DNA of 64,000 nt from an uncultured Lachnospiraceae bacterium (GTDB lineage: Bacteria > Bacillota > Clostridia > Lachnospirales > Lachnospiraceae): contig CAJUHQ010000003.1 in the NCBI GenBank assembly GCA_910586095.1, positions 1-64,000 on the forward strand. The letters are read 5' to 3'. Position 1 is the stretch's first letter; the number at the start of each line of letters is the position of its first letter. Position numbers and translations under genes: made by a program. The notes beneath the pieces are model-generated. The model made no database searches. It was given only the letters and a program-made list of their open reading frames with translations, and was not told the DNA's origin. This document shows, in pieces, positions 1 through 7,258 of this stretch.

Positions 1-7
1 ATGTTTG

Positions 8-35
8 GAAAAATGCCAAAAAACAGGCATTTTTC
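8..35 (+). terminator. Terminator-like hairpin, A-rich stem
   Basis: GAAAAATGCC pairs with GGCATTTTTC around a short A-rich loop, and the T run lies in the 3' arm. It probably ends transcription from a gene left of the window. It resembles the middle hairpin of the 82-nt repeats at 1661 and 54352. Confidence 0.6.
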
Positions 36-49
36 ATCCTGATTTGTAC

Positions 50-81
50 GCCTGCTGAGCAGGCAGATGGGAGTTAGTATG
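50..81 (+). other. GC hairpin plus ATGGGAGTTAGTATG block
   Basis: GCCTGC-TGA-GCAGGC forms a 6-bp hairpin and is followed by AGATGGGAGTTAGTATG. The same layout (small GC hairpin, GGAG, TTAGTATG) precedes the kinase gene at 1751. Here the ATG at 79-81 is followed at once by TGA, so no gene starts here and this looks like a relic of that arrangement. Confidence 0.45.
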
Positions 82-677
82 TGATACGTAACAATTGATA
101 GGTATCATATAATAAATAGTGTTGTTATTCCCTCTTTTGTATTTATACAAAAGGGGGATTTTGTATTTATGGTAATTGTTTTCACAATTTTTATTCTTGG
201 AAAAAATAGTTTGGTGTCTTATGACTGAATAGGATAAAACTGTAAGATTTTTGTGTTGGAAATCATATGTTGCATCTTGCAAAAATGTGCAAATACAGAT
301 ATACTGTCATATTATGAGCAACCGTTTATTATGAGAGGCTTCGACTTTTATAGCATGGATAGTCAAACGGCCTGAAATGGTATAAGACATTTCAGAAATT
401 GCATGATGTGAGAGCTTGTACAATAGGATGAAGATATGCAAAATGGTACAGCGTATGTGTTTAATATAAACATACTAAATTTTAATTTGTAACATAAACA
501 GTACTTATGGCCATTTGTTATAGTTCTATGGGATGAGTGAAAAGCAGTATAAAAAGATGCATGACATTTTTTATATAGTTTTAGTATAGAGATTTTGATA
601 ACAAATATACAATGATGAAAGGAAAGGGCAGGTACGATCTCTAAAAAGTAGAAATTGTATGTGTTGTGTATATAAGA
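82..677. other. Intergenic region upstream of prmA
   Basis: I see no credible gene here; the short minus-strand frame at 34-282 has no family features. The stretch holds a 13-bp hairpin at 130-157 (CCCTCTTTTGTAT against ATACAAAAGGGGG, one G-T pair), one copy of a 37-nt repeat at 372-408, and a weak promoter-like pair near 561-590 (ATGACA, 18 nt, TATAGA) that could serve prmA. Confidence 0.4.
372..408 (+). repeat. 37-nt two-hairpin repeat, copy 1
   Basis: The unit starts with a hairpin (CTGAAATG against CATTTCAG) and continues into AATTGCATGATG. The reverse complement of 3025-3061 matches it with two mismatches. The two copies are inverted and flank prmA, the kinase and the Thg1-like gene. 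Confidence 0.65.
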
Positions 678-1643
678 ATGAAATGGAAAAAATTTACAGT
701 TAAAACGATTACAGACGCAGAGGATATTGTGATTAGCACATTGTATGATATCGGTCTAGAGGGAGCACAGATCGAGGATAAGGTTCCACTTACACCACTT
801 GAAAAAGAACAAATGTTTGTAGATATTTTACCCGATGGCCCAGAAGATGACGGTATTGCCTATTTGAGCTTTTTTGTGGAGGACTCGCAAGAAAATCCAG
901 TAGACACTGCTAAAATTGTGGAGGAGATTGGGATAGAGCTTGACAATCTGCGCAATTTTATGGATGTGGGCGAAGGAACGATCATGGTATCAGAGACAGA
1001 GGACTTAGATTGGATCAACAATTGGAAACAATATTTTCATCAGTTTTATATAGAAGATTTATTGGTGATTCCTTCATGGGAGGAAGTAAAACCAGAAGAC
1101 CAAGATAAAAAAATATTGCATATTGATCCTGGAACTGCATTCGGAACAGGGATGCATGAGACAACGCAGTTGTGTATCAGACAATTAAGAAACTATATTA
1201 CACCACAAACAGAACTTCTCGATATAGGAACAGGCAGCGGAATTTTATCAATCGTCTCTTTGTTGTATGGTATTGGGCATGCAGTTGGCACAGATTTAGA
1301 TCCTTGTGCGATAGATGCAGTGCGAGAGAATATGGAAGTCAACAATATTTCCTCTACATGCTTTGAAGTGATGATTGGAAATATTATAACAGATAGTGAT
1401 GTACAAGATAAGATCGGCTACGAGAAATATGATATTGTTGTCGCCAATATTTTAGCAGATGTCTTGGTTCCTCTCACTCCTGTGGTAAAAAAACATATCA
1501 AAAAAGGAGGAATCTACATTACATCGGGTATTATTGACAACAAGGAGCAAACAGTACGCGATGCAGTAGAGGCTTCTGGATTTGAGATTATTGAAGTGAC
1601 TTATCAGGGAGAATGGGTCAGCATCACGGCCCGCAGTGTTTAG
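678..1643 (+). CDS. prmA: Ribosomal protein L11 methyltransferase PrmA
   Basis: This class I SAM-dependent methyltransferase trimethylates ribosomal protein L11 in the cytoplasm. The N-terminal substrate-recognition domain contains DWINNWKQYF, the typical PrmA linker. It is followed by the PrmA signature DPGTAFGTGMHETT near residue 150, then SAM motif I LLDIGTGSGILS and VVANILADVL. Length (321 aa) is normal. I chose the ATG at 678 (MKWKKFTV) because it matches family N-termini; a GTG at 666 would add four residues and neither has a strong ribosome binding site. Its substrate gene rplK is in this window but 60 kb away. An 82-nt repeat begins 18 nt after the stop. Confidence 0.93.
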   Translation: MKWKKFTVKTITDAEDIVISTLYDIGLEGAQIEDKVPLTPLEKEQMFVDILPDGPEDDGIAYLSFFVEDSQENPVDTAKIVEEIGIELDNLRNFMDVGEGTIMVSETEDLDWINNWKQYFHQFYIEDLLVIPSWEEVKPEDQDKKILHIDPGTAFGTGMHETTQLCIRQLRNYITPQTELLDIGTGSGILSIVSLLYGIGHAVGTDLDPCAIDAVRENMEVNNISSTCFEVMIGNIITDSDVQDKIGYEKYDIVVANILADVLVPLTPVVKKHIKKGGIYITSGIIDNKEQTVRDAVEASGFEIIEVTYQGEWVSITARSV

Positions 1644-1660
1644 AAAATTGTGTGGAGTTG

Positions 1661-1742
1661 GTGTGAAATATAAAATTTCACACAGGAAAAACGCAAAAGA
1701 CTGCGTTTTTCATTTCTATTTGAGCCGCCAAAGGCGGCATGG
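1661..1742 (+). repeat. 82-nt three-hairpin element, copy A
   Basis: The unit has three inverted repeats in a row. The first is GTGTGAAAT/ATTTCACAC. The second is AAAAACGCA/TGCGTTTTT, which is terminator-like. The third is GCCGCC-AAA-GGCGGC. It then runs into ATGG and the GGAGG of the next gene. The reverse complement of 54352-54433 is identical except for one base in the first loop. It occupies the gap between prmA and the kinase gene, so it would be transcribed as the kinase 5' UTR. Confidence 0.9.
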
Positions 1743-1750
1743 AGGGTAGT

Positions 1751-2200
1751 ATGGACAAAGAGAAGATGATTCTGTTTATGGGGATACAGGCGAGCGGAAA
1801 AACTACATTGTATCACAAGCAGTTTCATGAGTATGTGCACATCAATTTAGATACACTTCACACGCGAAATAAAGAAAAAATTGCGATAGAGGAATGTTTG
1901 GCACATCGTAAAAGTATGGTCATTGATAATACTAACCCCACAAGAATGGACAGAGCACGTTATATTAGCTTTGCCAGGGCGCATGGATATCAAGTGATTG
2001 GATACTTTTTTCAGTCGCGTGTTGCGGACTGTATCACGCGCAATGAAAAGAGAGAAAAGAAAGCACATGTTCCGCGCACAGCAATCGCAGCAACGTCCAA
2101 TAAACTAGAGCTTCCTGACTATGAGGAAGGTTTTGATATGCTATATTTTGTACATATCGAACAGGGGCAAATGGTAATAGAAGAATGGATAGAGAGTTGA
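1751..2200 (+). CDS. P-loop polynucleotide kinase-like ATPase
   Basis: This 149-aa protein resembles the 5'-kinase domain of T4 polynucleotide kinase/phosphatase. The Walker A is GIQASGKTT (residues 11-19). An Asp (34, in NLDTLH) and Arg39 occupy places like T4 Pnkp Asp35 and Arg38, DNTNP follows near 59-63, and an Arg-rich lid (TRNEKREKK) precedes VPRTAI. It has no phosphatase domain. The start at 1751 is preferred because the ATG at 1739 lies inside the ribosome binding site (ATGGAGGGTAGT-ATG). It is 61 nt upstream of a Thg1-family gene, so I infer that it phosphorylates 5'-OH RNA ends for that enzyme. A kinase for another small substrate cannot be excluded. Confidence 0.72.
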   Translation: MDKEKMILFMGIQASGKTTLYHKQFHEYVHINLDTLHTRNKEKIAIEECLAHRKSMVIDNTNPTRMDRARYISFARAHGYQVIGYFFQSRVADCITRNEKREKKAHVPRTAIAATSNKLELPDYEEGFDMLYFVHIEQGQMVIEEWIES

Positions 2201-2261
2201 TGATATGCCAGTTGGATAATAGCTTGATAGTGATGTGCATAAAAAGCAGGAGGAAAAAGTC

Positions 2262-3041
2262 ATGAAGTTTGATGATTTTGATAAGCAAATGCGCAGATAT
2301 GAGGAGTCTCTTGACCAGTATATCCTACCAGATTTGTATATAGTAGCGCGGCTTGATGGCAGAACGTTTACAAGGCTTACCAAAGAGATCTGCAAGTTTG
2401 AGGCCCCTTTTGATATCCAGTTTAGAGAGTATATGGTTGAAACAGTGAAATATTTGATGGAATGTGGATTTCGTATTGTTTACGGGTATACACAAAGTGA
2501 TGAGATTTCGCTGTTATTTCATGCAAATGATACTACATTTGGCAGGAAGGTGCGCAAGATTCAGTCAACACTTGCAGGGGAGGCAAGTGCCGCATTTTCA
2601 TTGTTACTAGGCAAGATTGCAACATTTGACTGTCGTGTGGTGCCACTTCCTACAATAGAGCGTGTGGCAGACTATTTTATATGGCGTCAGGAGGATGCGC
2701 ACAGAAATTCGCTCAATGCCCATTGTTATTGGGCACTGCGAAAGGAAGGATTTGGACAGGAGAAGGCAACAGCACTGCTAGAGGGGAAGTCAGTAGCGTT
2801 CAAGAACGATCTTTTATTTGAAAAAGGCATTAATTATAATGAGTTGCCTGCCTGGCAAAAACGCGGTGTTGGCGTGTATTTTGAAGAGCAGATAAAAGAG
2901 GGATATAATCCTGTGACAAAGCAGATAACGCAAACAACAAGACGTGCGTTAGTCGTCAATGATACGTTACCACTTGGCAGTGCATATGGTGCGTGGGTAT
3001 CAGCGTTTGTACAAAGTAAAATTGCATCATGCAATTCCTGA
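2262..3041 (+). CDS. Thg1-family tRNA 3'-5' nucleotidyltransferase
   Basis: Thg1 and Thg1-like proteins add nucleotides in the 3'-5' direction to tRNA 5' ends. Bacterial members mainly repair truncated 5' ends rather than adding G-1 to tRNA-His. The metal-binding carboxylates are visible as Asp32 (ARLDGRTF) and Asp80-Glu81 (TQSDEISLLF). The family motif HRNSLNAHCYWAL is present. At 259 aa it is full length. The ATG at 2262 follows a clear AGGAGG. The upstream neighbour is a Pnkp-like kinase, which fits an RNA 5'-end repair pair. The last codons and the stop lie inside a copy of the 37-nt repeat (3025-3061). True substrates cannot be told from sequence. Confidence 0.88.
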   Translation: MKFDDFDKQMRRYEESLDQYILPDLYIVARLDGRTFTRLTKEICKFEAPFDIQFREYMVETVKYLMECGFRIVYGYTQSDEISLLFHANDTTFGRKVRKIQSTLAGEASAAFSLLLGKIATFDCRVVPLPTIERVADYFIWRQEDAHRNSLNAHCYWALRKEGFGQEKATALLEGKSVAFKNDLLFEKGINYNELPAWQKRGVGVYFEEQIKEGYNPVTKQITQTTRRALVVNDTLPLGSAYGAWVSAFVQSKIASCNS

Positions 3042-3061
3042 AATGTCGTATACCATTTCAG
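3025..3061 (-). repeat. 37-nt two-hairpin repeat, copy 2 (inverted)
   Basis: Its reverse complement matches 372-408 at 35 of 37 positions and forms the CTGAAATG/CATTTCAG hairpin and a TTGCATGATGCAA palindrome. It overlaps the final codons of the Thg1-like gene and may also act as its transcript end, although no T tract follows. Confidence 0.65.
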
Positions 3062-3165
3062 ACTGCATAGTATGGCACAAAAACACGAAAGAAAAAAAGA
3101 GATAGAAGAGTGAAAAGTAGTACCAAAATGGTAAAAATCAAAGCATTTTTTACATGGAGGTTAGT

Positions 3166-3924
3166 ATGTACCATTTTTTTGTAGAACCATCTCAGATTGA
3201 TAATCAAACTATTTGCATCACAGGTGAGGATGTCAACCATATTAAAAATGTGCTGCGTTTAAAGCAGGGCGATGAGATTAGTGTCAGTAATGGGGTGGAT
3301 GGAAAAGAGTATCGTTGTGGTATCACATCAATGACAGATCATCAGGTGAGCTGTGAGTTACGTTTTATCAAAGAAACGGGAGTGGAGCTGTCTGCTAGAG
3401 TTTCACTTTTTCAAGGACTTCCAAAAGGTGACAAGATGGATCTCATTGTTCAGAAAATGACAGAACTTGGTGTCTATGAGATTATCCCAGTGGCGATGCA
3501 GCGCTGTATTGTCAAACTTGATGATAAGAAAGCGCGCTTGCGAATCGCGCGCTGGCAAGAAATTGCAAAGGCAGCGGCAAAACAGAGCGGACGCGCTGTG
3601 ATCCCACAGGTTCGAGAAGTGCTTACCTATCAGGAAGCATTGGCATATGCAGATAAAATGGATGTAAAAATGGTTCCTTATGAGATGGAGAACTTATTGG
3701 AGAAGACGACAGGGATGACTGGTACTAAGCAGATGATAGAAGGGCTTAAACCAGGACAATCCATAGCTGTTTTTATAGGTCCAGAGGGAGGATTTGCACA
3801 GCAGGAAATAGAAGATGCAATCGCGCATGGTATGATTCCCATCACATTAGGTAGACGGATTCTTCGCACAGAAACGGCAGGTTTGACTGTGATGGCGTGG
3901 ATTCTGTACAGACTTGAAGAGTAA
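3166..3924 (+). CDS. rsmE: 16S rRNA m3U1498 methyltransferase RsmE
   Basis: RsmE methylates N3 of U1498 in 16S rRNA. The N-terminal PUA-like domain (residues about 1-70) opens MYHFFVEPSQ and is followed by a SPOUT/trefoil-knot domain. Its SAM-binding signatures are GPEGGF and the C-terminal LGRRILRTETAGLTVMAW. The length of 252 aa is typical. The start at 3166 follows TGGAGGTTAGT, the same initiation block seen before several other genes here. In many Firmicutes rsmE follows prmA directly. Here the kinase/Thg1 pair lies between them, which suggests insertion of that pair. Confidence 0.93.
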   Translation: MYHFFVEPSQIDNQTICITGEDVNHIKNVLRLKQGDEISVSNGVDGKEYRCGITSMTDHQVSCELRFIKETGVELSARVSLFQGLPKGDKMDLIVQKMTELGVYEIIPVAMQRCIVKLDDKKARLRIARWQEIAKAAAKQSGRAVIPQVREVLTYQEALAYADKMDVKMVPYEMENLLEKTTGMTGTKQMIEGLKPGQSIAVFIGPEGGFAQQEIEDAIAHGMIPITLGRRILRTETAGLTVMAWILYRLEE

Positions 3925-4101
3925 TTGTAGATATAAAATATATTCGACACCAACAGACAATTCGATGCATATTTTATAGTAAGATAACGTGGATTCTGTG
4001 CGAAGTCCAGAGCGATGCAGTCGCCTGTTACAGCCAAAGAGTTGTGCTAAATATAGCAAAGAGACGAACGTACGGATATTCAGAAAGGCATGGTTATAGA
4101 T

Positions 4102-5262
4102 ATGACAGATGTGTATTTTGATAACTCGGCGACAACGAAATGTCTGCCTGAAGTGGCAGCGCTGATGACACATATCCTGTGTGAGGATTATGGAAATCCG
4201 TCGAGTATGCACAAAAAAGGAGTGGACAGTGAAAAATATGTGCGCTATGCCAAAGAAACAATTGCAAAATGCATGAAAGTACAGGAGAAGGAGATTATTT
4301 TTACATCAGGAGGTACAGAGTCAGATAACATTGCGCTGATAGGAGGTGCGTATGCCAACTATCGGTCAGGTAGGCATATTATTACGACTAAGATAGAGCA
4401 TCCAGCAGTGCTCAAAACGTGTGCGGCGCTAGAGGAGCAAGGCTTTCAGGTGACATACTTGCCAGTGGATTCTCAAGGAATCTTAAGATTAACAGATCTT
4501 GAGAAGGCTATGACAAAAAATACAATAATAGTGTCTATTATGCACACGAACAATGAGATTGGAGCAGTGCAGCCGATTGAACAGGCAGGGGAATTGATTA
4601 AGCGCCTTAATCCTAATACGCTGTTTCATGTGGACGCTGTACAGGGATTTGGAAAATGTAGAATATACCCTAGACGTATGCATATTGATTTGTTGTCTGT
4701 AAGTGCTCACAAAATACATGGGCCCAAAGGGATGGGATTTTTGTATATTGGTGAAAAAACAAAAGTACGACCTATTTTGTTTGGTGGTGGTCAGCAAAAG
4801 GGGATGCGTTCAGGTACGGAAAATGTGCCAGGGATCGCAGGTATGGCAAAGGCGATAGAAGAAATTTTTGTTGATTTTGACGCTAAAGTGGAGTATTTGT
4901 ATCGCATTAAGGAACGCTTTATAAAAGGAGTTAGCCATATTGATGGTGTTCGTATTAACGGTCCTGCTCCAAGGGTGGGGGCACCTCATATTGTGAGTGT
5001 GTCTGTACAAGGTGTCAGAAGTGAAGTTATGCTCCATGCACTTGAGGACAAGGGTATCTATGTGTCGGCAGGAAGTGCCTGCTCATCCAACAGATCTTCG
5101 GCGGCATCGACGACCTTGCGGGCGATTGGACTAGAAAAGCAATATCTTGATTCTACTCTTCGGTTTAGTTTTAGTTTGTTTACCACAGAAGCGGAAATTG
5201 ACTATGCTATAGGCTGTATGGGAGAGATTATTCCAGTGCTTCGCAGATACCAGAGAGGATAG
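4102..5262 (+). CDS. Cysteine desulfurase (IscS/NifS family)
   Basis: This PLP enzyme releases sulfur from L-cysteine as a persulfide. The N-terminus VYFDNSATT and the motif TSGGTESDN are typical. SAHKIHGPKG carries the PLP lysine near residue 200, and AGSACSSNRSS carries the active-site Cys near 325. Length is about 386 aa. The ATG at 4090 sits almost on the AGAAAGG motif, so 4102 is the likelier start. It is followed 61 nt later by thiI, the arrangement of the dedicated NifZ-ThiI pair in Bacillus, so the sulfur is probably destined for tRNA 4-thiouridine. Confidence 0.9.
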   Translation: MTDVYFDNSATTKCLPEVAALMTHILCEDYGNPSSMHKKGVDSEKYVRYAKETIAKCMKVQEKEIIFTSGGTESDNIALIGGAYANYRSGRHIITTKIEHPAVLKTCAALEEQGFQVTYLPVDSQGILRLTDLEKAMTKNTIIVSIMHTNNEIGAVQPIEQAGELIKRLNPNTLFHVDAVQGFGKCRIYPRRMHIDLLSVSAHKIHGPKGMGFLYIGEKTKVRPILFGGGQQKGMRSGTENVPGIAGMAKAIEEIFVDFDAKVEYLYRIKERFIKGVSHIDGVRINGPAPRVGAPHIVSVSVQGVRSEVMLHALEDKGIYVSAGSACSSNRSSAASTTLRAIGLEKQYLDSTLRFSFSLFTTEAEIDYAIGCMGEIIPVLRRYQRG

Positions 5263-5323
5263 AAGGATACAGTTTGGCTTGTCTAAACTGTATGGATAAG
5301 AGTTTCGTAAGAAAGGATAAGAT

Positions 5324-6505
5324 ATGTACAAATCATTTTTAATAAAGTACGCAGAAATAGGTGTAAAGGGAAAGAATCGCTATATTTTTGAAGATAGGCT
5401 TTGCGATCAAATTCGTTATGCGCTGGCGCGCTGTGAAGGTGAATCAGTAGTCACAAAATCACAGGGGCGAATCTATGTAGATTTTGTTTCGGAGTTTGAT
5501 TTTGATGAGGTGGTAGAACAGCTCAAGACAGTGTTTGGTATTACAGGGATCTGTCCAGTAGTCCAGGTGGAGGATGAAGGTTTTGAGAAGCTTTGTGAAG
5601 AAGTAGTCAAGTATCTAGATCGCGTATATACAGATAAAAACATATCATTTAAGGTAGATGCACGCAGAGGCAGGAAAAATTATCCCAAAAATTCTATGGA
5701 GATTAATGCGGATATGGGCGCGTTTGTGCTCAATGCGTTTCCTACTATGCGAGTGGATGTGCATAAGCCCGATGTTATGCTGCACATCGAAATTCGCGAG
5801 AAGATTTCAATTTATTCTGTGATTTTACCTGGACCTGGTGGATTGCCAATCGGCACAAATGGAAAGGGAATGATTCTTTTGTCAGGAGGGATCGATTCTC
5901 CTGTCGCAGGTTATATGATAGCAAAACGCGGTGTTAGAATCGATGCAGTGTACTTTCACGCACCTCCCTACACTAGCGAGCGCGCTAAACAGAAGGTGGT
6001 GGATTTAGCACGTATTTTATCGAAATATAGCGGTCCGATTCAGTTACATATTATAAACTTTACAGATATACAACTATACATTTATGAGAAGTGTCCGCAT
6101 GATGAGCTCACGATCATTATGCGGCGCTATATGATGCGTATCGCTCAAGAGTTAGCAAAGGAAAGTGGATGTCTAGGGTTGATTACAGGAGAGAGCATTG
6201 GACAGGTGGCTTCTCAGACCATGCAATCGTTGATGGCTACGAATGATGTGTGTACATTGCCTGTCTATAGGCCGCTGATAGGTTTTGATAAGCAGGAAAT
6301 TATAGAAGTTTCGGAGAAAATTGACACATATGAGACTTCTATTTTACCCTATGAGGATTGTTGTACAATCTTTGTAGCAAAGCATCCTGTGACAAAACCA
6401 AATCTCAATGTGATACGTATTCATGAGAAAAATCTTGATGAGAAGATTGAAGAATTGGTAAAGACAGCACTTACAACTCAAGAAGTGATAGAGATTACAT
6501 ATTAA
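5324..6505 (+). CDS. thiI: tRNA 4-thiouridine sulfurtransferase ThiI
   Basis: ThiI adenylates tRNA U8 and transfers sulfur to make 4-thiouridine. An N-terminal ferredoxin-like region and a THUMP domain cover about residues 1-165. They are followed by a PP-loop ATPase domain with LLSGGIDSPVAGYM near 185 and the family motif TGESIGQVASQT near 285. The protein is 393 aa and ends without the C-terminal rhodanese domain of the E. coli protein, as is usual in Firmicutes. The cysteine desulfurase immediately upstream is the likely sulfur donor. Confidence 0.95.
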   Translation: MYKSFLIKYAEIGVKGKNRYIFEDRLCDQIRYALARCEGESVVTKSQGRIYVDFVSEFDFDEVVEQLKTVFGITGICPVVQVEDEGFEKLCEEVVKYLDRVYTDKNISFKVDARRGRKNYPKNSMEINADMGAFVLNAFPTMRVDVHKPDVMLHIEIREKISIYSVILPGPGGLPIGTNGKGMILLSGGIDSPVAGYMIAKRGVRIDAVYFHAPPYTSERAKQKVVDLARILSKYSGPIQLHIINFTDIQLYIYEKCPHDELTIIMRRYMMRIAQELAKESGCLGLITGESIGQVASQTMQSLMATNDVCTLPVYRPLIGFDKQEIIEVSEKIDTYETSILPYEDCCTIFVAKHPVTKPNLNVIRIHEKNLDEKIEELVKTALTTQEVIEITY

Positions 6506-6550
6506 CTCCCATTTGTCCTTAAAGCAGGCATAGGTGGCCTTTGATTATAC

Positions 6551-6593
6551 CGGACGCGGACAGCTTTAGCTGCATAGTTCCCTTTCGCGTCCG
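6551..6593. terminator. Hairpin downstream of thiI
   Basis: CGGACGCG pairs with CGCGTCCG, and an inner CAGCTTTAGCTG stem forms a second arm. It has no clear T tract, so it may be an RNA-end stabiliser rather than a classical terminator. Confidence 0.4.
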
Positions 6594-6606
6594 TGTGCAT
6601 AAAAAC

Positions 6607-6644
6607 AAAACCAGATACATCAACAGTGTATCTGGTAAGTTTTC
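6607..6644 (-). terminator. Terminator of the HPr-like gene
   Basis: ACCAGATACA and TGTATCTGGT form a 10-bp stem. Read on the minus strand it is followed by TTTTGTTTTTA, a suitable tract for the HPr-like gene ending at 6708. Confidence 0.7.
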
Positions 6645-6707
6645 CAATAAAAATCTTAATATTAAGCCTTTCCGCGCAGATGTAAAAGATAGATATGTAT
6701 TTCAGTC

Positions 6708-6938
6708 TTAGATTAAGTAAGGCTTTAATACATTCATAACCTCTTCTGTGTCGTTCTCAGCATGAATATTCAAATCAATTGGCTTAGATAAGTCCAGGCT
6801 AAAGATACCCATAATAGATTTTGCATCAATAACGTATCTGCCTGAAACAAGGTCGAAATCATAATCGAACTTTGTGATATCATTCACAAAAGACTTTACC
6901 TTGTCAATTGAGTTTAAAGAAATCTGAACTGTTTTCAT
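6708..6938 (-). CDS. HPr-like protein lacking the phosphorylatable His
   Basis: The 76-aa protein has the size and fold pattern of HPr/Crh proteins of the phosphotransferase system. The regulatory serine region is preserved (AKSIMGIFSL, matching the Ser46 motif of HPr). The active-site loop that should read GIHARPA is instead NSIDKVKS, with no histidine. It therefore cannot carry phosphate from Enzyme I at His15 in the usual way. Like Crh it could act only through Ser phosphorylation and CcpA-type regulation, but that is inference. A good AGGAGG lies upstream on the minus strand. It is isolated from other PTS genes. Confidence 0.8.
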   Translation of the reverse strand: MKTVQISLNSIDKVKSFVNDITKFDYDFDLVSGRYVIDAKSIMGIFSLDLSKPIDLNIHAENDTEEVMNVLKPYLI

Positions 6939-7258
6939 TCTGACTACCTCCTTTTATTTGTAACCATCTGCGTTATGCAGCGATTAGCTATCTACATTCT
7001 TTATAATAAAGGTAATCTGTAGAAAAGTCAACCAGAGATAAAAAAACAGTTATCAAGAAAAATGACAAAAAAAAGACAAAAATATGTGCAAATTGTCTTT
7101 GACCTTAAGAAGTCCATAAATTTTTAGTGGGAACCTCAAAAATTTACAGCAATATTATAGATTTCAACAATGTCAATCAAAAGACAGATTGATTTTTGGT
7201 GTGTTGTGTTGCAATAAACGATTACAAATTGAGAATAGAGTAGACATGGAGGATATAA
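6939..7258. other. Divergent intergenic region, HPr-like/mtaB
   Basis: This 320-bp A/T-rich gap separates the minus-strand HPr-like gene from mtaB and must hold both promoters. I do not see a promoter pair convincing enough to place. No gene or structured RNA is evident. Confidence 0.4.

Noticed and set aside
34-282. 82-codon minus-strand frame at the window start
   Set aside because: It crosses two hairpins, has low-complexity A/T-driven sequence, no ribosome binding site and no recognisable family.
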